DNA of 48,440 bases, from the IMG/VR virus record IMGVR_UViG_3300050821_000890, positions 1-48,440 of that record, one strand, 5' to 3'. Below are positions 13,699 to 20,348 of this stretch, one piece after another (the stretch's first letter is position 1; every line of letters begins with the position of its first letter). The notes under the pieces were generated by a model that saw nothing but the letters and a program-made list of their open reading frames with translations, made no database searches and was not told where the DNA came from. A program made the position numbers and the translations under genes. This DNA is from a virus.

Positions 13699-15298
13699 CC
13701 TTTACCACCTTCCGTGCCCGTCATGTACAAGCTCTGACGCTTATAGTCAGTATGCTGATGGGCACGGATACTGCTTTTCATGTAATAAATATTTTAAAGG
13801 AGATACATTGACTAATGATGATGGAACAGACTTTACCTACGAATTTCTTGGAAGACGTGGCATTGCGTCAGAAACTTTTAGACATTTTAAATGCCCGACT
13901 AAAGTTGATCGAGTCGGGAAACCTGTCTCCGTTGGGTTTCGTTATCCAAACGGGTCGGTTAAAGTTAGACTTTTAGACGATAAGAAAACAACCTATTGGT
14001 CACTGCAACATGCCAAGCCGGAAGCTGGGCTATTTGGCATGGATCTATTTGCTCCTGGAAGTCATAAGTTTGTTACTATAACCGAAGGAGAATACGATGC
14101 ACTATCCCTCTTCCAACTTACGCGCTCGCCTGTGGTGTCGGTTCGCTCTGCTTCTACTGCTCGTAGTGATGCTACAGCAGCTCGATCCTGGCTTAACGGG
14201 TTTGAAAGAATATACCTCGCGCTTGATGACGACGCCCCAGGTCGTGAAGCTGCAAGAGAAATTGCACGCCTCTTTGACTACAACAAGGTATACCTTGTGC
14301 AGTTTGGCGAGCGGAAGGATGCAAATGCCTTTCTGCAATTAGGATTAGATGCTGATTTACGGAACTTATGGCTTAACGCTCAGCGTTTCGGGATGCATCT
14401 ATTCCCAGTCATAAGTTCTGTTAATGAATTTGAGAAAATAGTTAGGCAAGAACCTGAATGGGGAGTTCCCTACCCAGCGTGCTTACGTCAATTGAACGAT
14501 ATGACGTATGGCATACGAAGAGGGGAGACTGTCTTGTTTACAGCTCAGGAAGGGGTAGGCAAGACGGAAGTCATGCATGCTATCGAACACCAGCTCTTGA
14601 AGGAGACAGACCATGCTCTTGCAGCCATCTACCTTGAAGAACCTAAGCAAAGACATCTACAAGCACTTGCTGGCCTTGAGCTCCGTCGACCCGCCCACCT
14701 ACCTGACAGTGGTTGCACTAGCGATCAAATCGTCGCAGCACTTAAAGGTATTGTTACGTCGGACGAGAAACTGTATCTTTATTCTCACTTTGGGAGCGAT
14801 GATCCAGAAGTACTTCTCGACACAATTAGATTTCTCGTTACTTCCTGCAATGTTCATTACGTTATTGTGGATCACATCACTATGGGCGTTAGCGGTCTTG
14901 CTGGAGAAGATGAGCGCCGAGCACTAGACTACCTTGCTACCCGTTTGGAAATGATGGTAAAGGAGTTGAACTATGCTTTACTTGTGGTCTCTCATGTTAA
15001 CGATGAAGGCAAAACTAGAGGATCGCGATACATTGGTAAAGTTGCTGACATCCGTGTCGACCTCTCTCGCGATCTGCTTAATCCTGACCCTGTTACTCGT
15101 AACACGACACAGATAGTGGTTGCTAAGAACCGCTACTGTGGCAAAACAGGGCCTGCCGGGACTATCCTCTTCGATCCAGTAACATACACATATCAGGAGC
15201 CTGCAAATGACAACATCAACGGATATCTCGATAGTACGCAGTTTACATCACGCTCATCTGGTTGGGGTATCCCAGCTGGGGAAAAAGTGGCTGCTTGA
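13670..15298 (+). CDS. Primase-helicase, T7 gp4-like
   Basis: 542 residues. Zinc-binding primase domain: CPSC and CFSC (about residues 16-38). TOPRIM catalytic region: VTITEGEYDAL (about 135) and LALDDDAPGREA (about 183). RecA-like helicase: Walker A AQEGVGKTE (about 290), Walker B VIVDHITM (about 397), and the H-x-N sensor VVSHVNDEGKTRGS. It unwinds DNA and makes primers at the fork. The start is a GTG inside the end of the preceding gene, with only a distant AAGGA, so the exact start is uncertain; the zinc domain requires a start close to here. Confidence 0.92.
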   Translation: MHTTSSQTSNLYHLPCPSCTSSDAYSQYADGHGYCFSCNKYFKGDTLTNDDGTDFTYEFLGRRGIASETFRHFKCPTKVDRVGKPVSVGFRYPNGSVKVRLLDDKKTTYWSLQHAKPEAGLFGMDLFAPGSHKFVTITEGEYDALSLFQLTRSPVVSVRSASTARSDATAARSWLNGFERIYLALDDDAPGREAAREIARLFDYNKVYLVQFGERKDANAFLQLGLDADLRNLWLNAQRFGMHLFPVISSVNEFEKIVRQEPEWGVPYPACLRQLNDMTYGIRRGETVLFTAQEGVGKTEVMHAIEHQLLKETDHALAAIYLEEPKQRHLQALAGLELRRPAHLPDSGCTSDQIVAALKGIVTSDEKLYLYSHFGSDDPEVLLDTIRFLVTSCNVHYVIVDHITMGVSGLAGEDERRALDYLATRLEMMVKELNYALLVVSHVNDEGKTRGSRYIGKVADIRVDLSRDLLNPDPVTRNTTQIVVAKNRYCGKTGPAGTILFDPVTYTYQEPANDNINGYLDSTQFTSRSSGWGIPAGEKVAA

Positions 15299-15410
15299 AA
15301 ACATTATAGACGCTGATGTTGAAGTCCTCTCCGTGAAGATTGCGGTTGAACACGCAGAAGACATGGAGAAGGAAATCAAGAACGCAGGATTATTAGTGGA
15401 GTTTAAATGA
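15207..15410 (+). CDS. Small protein overlapping helicase 3' end
   Basis: 67 residues. The ATG at 15207 follows AGGAG by 7 nt and overlaps the helicase gene by 92 nt in another frame; the last 37 codons lie outside the overlap. It ends in ATGA overlap with the uracil-DNA glycosylase gene. The C-terminal half is helical and acidic. Probably a replication accessory protein by position only. Confidence 0.65.
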   Translation: MTTSTDISIVRSLHHAHLVGVSQLGKKWLLENIIDADVEVLSVKIAVEHAEDMEKEIKNAGLLVEFK

Positions 15411-16054
15411 TTGAACACTGGGAACAGCTGAAGTTCTGGCAGTCAGGTGAGTGGCAAGCAACTGAGGAGAAGTTAAATGCTCTACAAGACAGCGGAGTAC
15501 GGCTTAGTCCGAAGAGAAAGGATCTATTTCGAGCTCTCGATCTCACACCTTTTAAAGAGGTCAAAGCAGTCATTGTTGGTCAGGATCCTTACCCTGATGC
15601 TCGCCATGCAAATGGCGTTGCTTTCTCTATCCCTATGGATTGCTTCCCATACCCTCCAAGCCTCCAGAATATCTTTTTTGAATACTCCGACGTCACCCAA
15701 GACCTGAAGTATCCGTATCCTAAGACCGGATGCTTAGAGCCTTGGTGTAAGCAAGGAGTGCTCTTGTGGAATGCTTACCCGAGCCTTCCACGCATCGAAG
15801 AACTTATGTATTTGACTGATGAAATACTTGTAGAGTTGAACCTTAGAGGTTCTGTTGTGTTTGTGTCTTTAGGTAATGTGGCTCAGGAATTTGTAGTGAG
15901 GAACAAGTGTAATAACGTTCTTCACTACTCTCACCCTTCCCCATTAGGGTACAAGAAGGGGTGGTCACCTTTCTTCGGAAGTCGTTTGTTTAGTACCATT
16001 AACGATAAGTTATGTGGTATGAACGTCGAACCTGTAAACTGGAGACTACCATGA
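15407..16054 (+). CDS. ung: Uracil-DNA glycosylase, family 1-like
   Basis: 215 residues. The water-activating motif VGQDPYPDARHANGVAFS (about 57-74) and the intercalation/catalytic loop HPSPLGYKKGW (about 175-185), followed by GSRLFSTIN, match family 1 UDG; the usual GQDPYH is GQDPYP here. The enzyme excises uracil from DNA. A phage-encoded copy beside the helicase suggests removal of dUMP from new phage DNA. It also argues against a uracil-substituted genome. Confidence 0.92.
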   Translation: MIEHWEQLKFWQSGEWQATEEKLNALQDSGVRLSPKRKDLFRALDLTPFKEVKAVIVGQDPYPDARHANGVAFSIPMDCFPYPPSLQNIFFEYSDVTQDLKYPYPKTGCLEPWCKQGVLLWNAYPSLPRIEELMYLTDEILVELNLRGSVVFVSLGNVAQEFVVRNKCNNVLHYSHPSPLGYKKGWSPFFGSRLFSTINDKLCGMNVEPVNWRLP

Positions 16055-16152
16055 CTGAAGTATTCTCGACTGGCTTCATTCAGCTCCTCATCTTCTGTGG
16101 AGTTGTGACCATCTGTGCCTGCTTGGTGAAGAAGATCTCTGGGAGGTTCTAA
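16051..16152 (+). CDS. 33-residue single-pass membrane peptide
   Basis: MTEVFSTGFIQLLIFCGVV... is one hydrophobic helix (about residues 8-25) with a basic C terminus (VKKISGRF). It is in ATGA overlap with the UDG stop, and its own stop shares a base with the next ATG (TAATGA). The exact fit supports translation. Function unknown. Confidence 0.6.
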   Translation: MTEVFSTGFIQLLIFCGVVTICACLVKKISGRF

Positions 16153-16511
16153 TGACCGATTCCCAGGGTGAACTCTTCACCAAGAAGATGGTCATCAAGT
16201 ATAAGGAGAAGCAATCGTTAAGATCGGTAGCACACCGATTAGGGAAGATTGTTAGGATAATCCCTGACTCTCCCGTCAAGACGATCCTTCGAGAGATCCA
16301 AATCCTATTGGTGGACATCGTTACCGAAACTCGTGAACACCCGTCTGTTGGGAGCTCCCGGCAGACTGCGGCAAACGTTCGAGCGATTGTCGAGATGCGT
16401 AAGGAGAAGATGAAGTACAAAGCTATCGCCCACATCATGGGCATAGATCGGGCTACTGTCGCCAGAATATTGAAGCGAGAGGGACTAACCAAGACTATCA
16501 AGCAGGGGTAG
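16152..16511 (+). CDS. Helix-turn-helix DNA-binding protein
   Basis: 119 residues, basic. The C-terminal region MRKEKMKYKAIAHIMGIDRA (about 83-102) followed by TVARILKREGL is a clear homeodomain-like/resolvase-type helix-turn-helix. The N-terminal part is helical and may dimerise. It is the best candidate in the window for a protein that reads the palindromic or GTTGAGC sites in the control region, but no link is shown. Confidence 0.7.
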   Translation: MTDSQGELFTKKMVIKYKEKQSLRSVAHRLGKIVRIIPDSPVKTILREIQILLVDIVTETREHPSVGSSRQTAANVRAIVEMRKEKMKYKAIAHIMGIDRATVARILKREGLTKTIKQG

Positions 16512-16584
16512 TAGCGGGTACCCTAGAATAACGCACCAGTGAGCTTCCTAGGGCCTCTGAGAGGCATCCTAAAGGAGATGGACC

Positions 16585-16875
16585 ATGAATGAAATTGGGT
16601 TTATGCCACGTCGAGAAGAGAAGTCTGACGGAAAGAAGGACTTCGGGTTCGGTGCTAACCAGCCTTCGAGGGAACACATCGAAGCTCGGATAGAGGTCCT
16701 GAACAAACTCAATAAGGCTGAGCGGTGTATGATCCAGCTCAGCGGAGAGGCTGTGGAGATCGATGCTAAGGTTCTTAAGGAAGCCTTGGACATGATCAGG
16801 GACTGTTACAAGGGTCTTCATGAAGTCATTAGGTCCATGAAGCAAGTACTGAATGAAATTCCTACCGTAGAATAA
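16585..16875 (+). CDS. Helical hypothetical protein
   Basis: 96 residues; AAAGGAG upstream. The N terminus is polar and probably disordered. From about residue 30 it is a long helical or coiled-coil region (EHIEARIEVLNKLNKAER, LKEALDMIRDCYKGLHEVI). No family recognised. Confidence 0.65.
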   Translation: MNEIGFMPRREEKSDGKKDFGFGANQPSREHIEARIEVLNKLNKAERCMIQLSGEAVEIDAKVLKEALDMIRDCYKGLHEVIRSMKQVLNEIPTVE

Positions 16876-16899
16876 TTATTTTAATAATGGAGAATAAGA

Positions 16900-17250
16900 A
16901 TGAAATTGATTACCGATAACCTGGAAGGGGAGACAACAAACAATCTCCCTAATAAGCAACCTAAGTTCGCTGTACACGAGGGAGAGAAGCCCCCTCGTAA
17001 CCCCAATTGGTTAGCAGACATGAACCACTTTGCTATCTTCCTTGGAAGGGATATTCCTAAGTATGTCCCCGGGCAACCTATGCCGGGGAAGACAATAGAC
17101 TTAAGAGAATATCATGTCTTAAATAAAGGAGAGAAGGTAACTAAGCTTCGTATGCTTCTACCCGGTTCTCCTTCGATGGAGGTGTGGGTGGATACCTTAG
17201 CCTTCTCTTTAGGAATAGATTTAATAGAGGTACTTTATAATGGTGAATAA
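16900..17250 (+). CDS. Hypothetical protein
   Basis: 116 residues, MKLITDNLEGETTNN..., preceded by GGAG. Contains a Gly/Pro-rich middle (YVPGQPMPGKTIDLREYHV) and a hydrophobic C-terminal strand-helix part. AT-rich codon use like the following genes. No family recognised. Confidence 0.65.
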   Translation: MKLITDNLEGETTNNLPNKQPKFAVHEGEKPPRNPNWLADMNHFAIFLGRDIPKYVPGQPMPGKTIDLREYHVLNKGEKVTKLRMLLPGSPSMEVWVDTLAFSLGIDLIEVLYNGE

Positions 17251-17419
17251 TGTTATTGGTCCTATTGATAAGACCACCTGGAGGAACTTAATAGATATTA
17301 AGGGTTCCATTAAGTTTCTTAAGGAATATGTTGGATTAGATTTTTCAGAAGCTATCGATAAGGAGACAAAGGTCTATAAGGAGACAATCAAAACTCTTAA
17401 GGATCTTAAGGTAGCTTAA
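17240..17419 (+). CDS. Small helical protein
   Basis: 59 residues, MVNNVIGPIDKTTWRNLID..., mostly amphipathic helix with many Lys and Glu in its second half. The ATG overlaps the preceding gene by 11 nt, with GAGG 9 nt upstream. It ends in a tract of repeated CTTAAGG words that continues into the downstream hairpin. Confidence 0.6.
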   Translation: MVNNVIGPIDKTTWRNLIDIKGSIKFLKEYVGLDFSEAIDKETKVYKETIKTLKDLKVA

Positions 17420-17425
17420 GGAACT

Positions 17426-17467
17426 AAAGGTTCCTTAAGGTTCCTTATGGTTCCTTAAGGAACCTTT
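17426..17467 (+). terminator. Perfect 15-bp inverted repeat, probable terminator or attenuator
   Basis: AAAGGTTCCTTAAGG (17426-17440) and its exact reverse complement (17453-17467) flank a 12-nt loop. A weak T-rich tail (CTTC) follows. The stem is only moderately GC-rich, so it could be a terminator, an attenuator or an RNase processing site. Further CCTTAAGG words follow up to 17518. Confidence 0.55.
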
Positions 17468-17538
17468 CTTCATTAACTAACTAAGGGTCCTTTAGCTTAT
17501 GTCCTTAAGTCCTTAAGGTCCATATGGAGGAGAATGGA

Positions 17539-18192
17539 ATGAAGGGATTAGTAACGGGAGTACTCTTGCTAATTACCACACTCACAACAGGGGTTGCACA
17601 TGCGGAAGTTAGTCGAGTTTATCCTGCTAATCATTCTGGCTGGCATACTGATGTACGACAGCATCATCGTGTATCAGTACAAAAAAGAAAGAGACAGCAT
17701 GCCAGAAGGGTACATCGAACAAAACATGAGAGAGTTTCGAGGGCATCCCTCACCTCCTCCGATGGAGGAATTATTACCGTTCCGACGGCAGCTGGAATAC
17801 CAATTCGGGTCGCATCCAAGCTGGCCGATCAGTTTAGAGGTTTCATTCAAGACTTAATCGATGAAGGTTACAAGCCTAAGCAGATTGGCTGCTGGGCTCC
17901 TGTAGGTACACACGTTTGGAATTCAAACCACTACCATGGAGGTGCATGTGACTTCGATCAAACAGGCTGGAACCGCACGGATCCAAAGATGTATCATGTC
18001 GGGGCACTTGCTTCGAAATGGGGACTTCGTGATGGATGTAGTTTTCGTCGACCGGACTGTGGACACATTGATGACGGCCTTAACATCGGGTGGAAACATC
18101 CGGGCAGTCTCATCGCAAGGTACATTGATTATCTCACAACCCCGATCAAGAATGAAGCACCTAAAAGCTCTCCTCAACAGTTTGAAGAATAG
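17539..18192 (+). CDS. Secreted M15-type peptidase
   Basis: 217 residues; the ATG at 17539 is set by GGAGGAG 6 nt upstream. A signal peptide (MKGLVTGVLLLITTLTTGVAHA, about residues 1-22) is followed by an Arg/His-rich low-complexity linker (about 25-75). The domain from about residue 78 carries the metallopeptidase pattern SNHYHGGACDFDQ (His, Asp ligands) and CGHIDDG (third His). M15 enzymes cleave peptidoglycan stem peptides. Being exported from the early/middle region, not the lysis cassette, is unusual. The linker overlaps a second ORF in another frame (17600-17857). Confidence 0.75.
   Translation: MKGLVTGVLLLITTLTTGVAHAEVSRVYPANHSGWHTDVRQHHRVSVQKRKRQHARRVHRTKHERVSRASLTSSDGGIITVPTAAGIPIRVASKLADQFRGFIQDLIDEGYKPKQIGCWAPVGTHVWNSNHYHGGACDFDQTGWNRTDPKMYHVGALASKWGLRDGCSFRRPDCGHIDDGLNIGWKHPGSLIARYIDYLTTPIKNEAPKSSPQQFEE
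17600..17857 (+). CDS. Membrane protein nested inside the M15 gene
   Basis: 85 residues in a different frame. The ATG at 17600 has AGGGG 6 nt upstream. Residues 5-27 (VEFILLIILAGILMY...) form a transmembrane helix; the rest is charged, then Pro-rich (HPSPPPMEELLPF), and would lie outside the membrane. The host gene is at its least constrained, an Arg/His/Lys-rich linker, exactly where the nested frame is most protein-like. That is the pattern expected for overprinting. The layout recalls Rz/Rz1 spanin pairs, though identity as a spanin is inference. Confidence 0.6.
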   Translation: MRKLVEFILLIILAGILMYDSIIVYQYKKERDSMPEGYIEQNMREFRGHPSPPPMEELLPFRRQLEYQFGSHPSWPISLEVSFKT

Positions 18193-18216
18193 CTTACTTC
18201 CTCCTGACGGAGGGGC

Positions 18217-18468
18217 TTGTTGATCGAGAGAGACACGAAACATACCCAGCTGTATCGTGTCGTTTATCCTGATGGGGAAATTTCCGATCTGTTGAATTTG
18301 AGTCGAGCGAAAGAACTCGAACGGTTTGTCTATAACCCCAAGACCCAAGGAGACAACCATGGGCGACTTCAAGAAGTTCGAAAAGCTGAAGGAAGAGCTG
18401 GAAATGCGCCGGGGAAAGAACGAGGAGAAGATCGATCTTCTTCCCGTCGCTCCCGACAACGGCGTTGA
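18217..18468 (+). CDS. Small ORF leading into the AAA+ gene
   Basis: Up to 83 residues from a TTG (18217 or 18220) close behind GGAGGGG. The first 45 residues look protein-like (LYRVVYPDGEISDLLNL). The last third overlaps the AAA+ gene in another frame and is Arg/Gly/Ser-rich, so it is probably constrained by the other frame. Real but small, or a leader peptide coupled to the ATPase; uncertain. Confidence 0.45.
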   Translation: MLIERDTKHTQLYRVVYPDGEISDLLNLSRAKELERFVYNPKTQGDNHGRLQEVRKAEGRAGNAPGKERGEDRSSSRRSRQRR

Positions 18469-19381
18469 TACCTCCGAGGCTGTGGAAGCGGTGAAGGAAG
18501 CTCTGTCTTCCTTCGTCAACAAGCAGCAGGTGGTTAACATCGTTCGTAATGAGCTGATGTCTAATCCTGGAATGAAGAACGTCACCTTGTTGCGAGAGGG
18601 TGTTCCAGAGAAGCTTCCTGAAGAACTTCGTCACTACCTGTTCCCTGAAATCCTCACCACCGTTAACTTGGGTATCCCTGCTGCGTTGATTGGTCCAGCG
18701 GGTTCGGGCAAGTCCACCGTGAGCGAGCAGATTGCGAAAGCGTTGAAGCTTCGCTTCTTCCTCCAGAATGGTGTAACTGGCACGCATGAGCTGACTGGTT
18801 ACATGGATGCCCACGGCCGTTACAACACCACTCCGTTCCGAGATGCTTTCGAGAACGGTGGGTTGATTATGGTGGATGAGGTTGATACTTCGGAAGCTGG
18901 TGCCCTGAAGTGGCTGAACACCGCTTTGGCCAATGGGCATGCTGGGTTCCCCGACCGTGCTGAGCCTGTTCGTCGGCACGACAGCTTCCGGATTATCATT
19001 GCCGCTAACACTTGGGGTTCTGGTGCGGACCGTCTGTATGTTGGTGCGAACCAACTGGATGCGTCGACACTGGATCGCTTCGTGTTCTTCGACTTCCAGT
19101 ATGACGAGAAGCTGGAGATGCTGGTCTCCGGTAATGTGAACTGGACTGAGCGAGTGCAGCTCCTTCGGAAGAATGCCTTTGAAGTCCATGCGCGTATCGT
19201 CATCTCCCCTCGTGCTTCCATCAACGGTGCCAAGCTGATTAAGGCTGGGTGGTCGTGGAATGAAGTGGAGGAGCGAGTGATCTGGAAGGGAATTGATCTT
19301 GAGCTGAAGGACCGGATCCTCAATCCGAGGAAGAAGGCCGACAACGACAACGATGTCCCCAAGCAGAAAAAGCGAGCATAG
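18359..19381 (+). CDS. MoxR/CobS-like AAA+ ATPase
   Basis: 340 residues from MGDFKKFEKL, set by AAGGAG 6 nt upstream. Walker A GPAGSGKST (about 112), Walker B LIMVDEVDT (about 171), sensor 1 IIAANTWG (about 213) and the Arg-finger context LDRFVFFDF are all present. The loop HELTGYMDAHGRY after Walker A is typical of the CobS/MoxR branch. These ATPases work with a vWA-domain partner to remodel a target; the gene 3 nt downstream fits that partner. GC content is higher than that of the surrounding AT-rich genes. Confidence 0.88.
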   Translation: MGDFKKFEKLKEELEMRRGKNEEKIDLLPVAPDNGVDTSEAVEAVKEALSSFVNKQQVVNIVRNELMSNPGMKNVTLLREGVPEKLPEELRHYLFPEILTTVNLGIPAALIGPAGSGKSTVSEQIAKALKLRFFLQNGVTGTHELTGYMDAHGRYNTTPFRDAFENGGLIMVDEVDTSEAGALKWLNTALANGHAGFPDRAEPVRRHDSFRIIIAANTWGSGADRLYVGANQLDASTLDRFVFFDFQYDEKLEMLVSGNVNWTERVQLLRKNAFEVHARIVISPRASINGAKLIKAGWSWNEVEERVIWKGIDLELKDRILNPRKKADNDNDVPKQKKRA

Positions 19382-19383
19382 AC

Positions 19384-20337
19384 ATGAAGCAGACAAAGAC
19401 GGTAGGGAATGCACAGCATCTCGAAAGTCTTTTCCCCTCCCCTGAGGAGGGGGTTAAAACATTTTCATCTTTCTGGTCCTCCCCTGAGAAGTTTGCTGAT
19501 CAGGTAGAGAAGATGGACAGGAGCAAGGCTTGGAGTGACTCCGCTTGGGATACCGACTCTGGAGATTGGTATGGCACCAAGAGCTTGCAAGAAGCTATTG
19601 ATCTTGTCCACAAGGGGTGGAAGGAAGGCGTTGACAAAGTAGAACGTCTTCGTGGAGCAATTGTAGCTCAAACACCCATGCAGCTGAAGCCTGCTAAGTT
19701 CGGAATAGTAGGCTCAGTCCCTAGTGTCCCTAGGGCTGTGTCTGGAAATCCGTTGAATATGAAGACAGTCGACCCGAAGAAATCGAGCAAGAGACCTATC
19801 ATAACGCTGATTTCGGACATGTCTGCGAACTGCTCACACAGTTCTGCAGAGTTCGTCAATCGAGCTGCAGTGGTTGCAGCGCTGATTGATCAGATCGAAG
19901 CTGCAGGATATTCGTGCGAAGTGATCGCCACAGCGTATGGACAGTGCGGTAATTTCCGTATTAAGTCCCATGTTGTGGTGAAAGACAGCAATCAGCCGGT
20001 AGATGTCGCTAGGCTTGCCTTTGGTATTGGGCATCCTGGTATGTTCCGTAGGCTCATCTTTGCAGAATGGGGACACGATCATTTCAACGAAGACCTTGGA
20101 TACGGCTTAGGGTACAATCATAGGATTGTTATCGGCTCTGAGGAGCAAATAAAGCTTGCGGAGAAACACATGTATGTGTTACCATCTATTAACTCTAATA
20201 GGTTCTTCGCTACTGAAGAGTCGGCGGAGACTAAAGGTCTCACATTCATCTTGCAATCTTTGAGAGCACAGAAGTTTCCTTGCTTTACTTATAAGGGTCT
20301 TCCTGAGGAAGACATACCAGGTACTTCGGATGATTAG
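19384..20337 (+). CDS. vWA-like partner of the AAA+ ATPase
   Basis: 317 residues starting 3 nt after the ATPase. The core ITLISDMSANCSHSS (about 140-154) resembles the first strand and metal-site loop of a von Willebrand A domain (DxSxS, here DMSAN), followed by a helix (AAVVAALIDQIEAAGY) and strands with hydrophobic spacing. Large N-terminal part is Trp/Ser/Asp-rich and unassigned. Such AAA+/vWA pairs act as chaperone-like or chelatase-like machines. The substrate in this phage is unknown. Confidence 0.65.
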   Translation: MKQTKTVGNAQHLESLFPSPEEGVKTFSSFWSSPEKFADQVEKMDRSKAWSDSAWDTDSGDWYGTKSLQEAIDLVHKGWKEGVDKVERLRGAIVAQTPMQLKPAKFGIVGSVPSVPRAVSGNPLNMKTVDPKKSSKRPIITLISDMSANCSHSSAEFVNRAAVVAALIDQIEAAGYSCEVIATAYGQCGNFRIKSHVVVKDSNQPVDVARLAFGIGHPGMFRRLIFAEWGHDHFNEDLGYGLGYNHRIVIGSEEQIKLAEKHMYVLPSINSNRFFATEESAETKGLTFILQSLRAQKFPCFTYKGLPEEDIPGTSDD

Positions 20338-20348
20338 AATGGAGGTAA

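Noticed and set aside
18194-19414. 406-codon antisense ORF opposite the AAA+ gene
   Set aside because: The sense strand carries intact Walker A/B and sensor motifs; the antisense frame has none and no upstream ribosome site.
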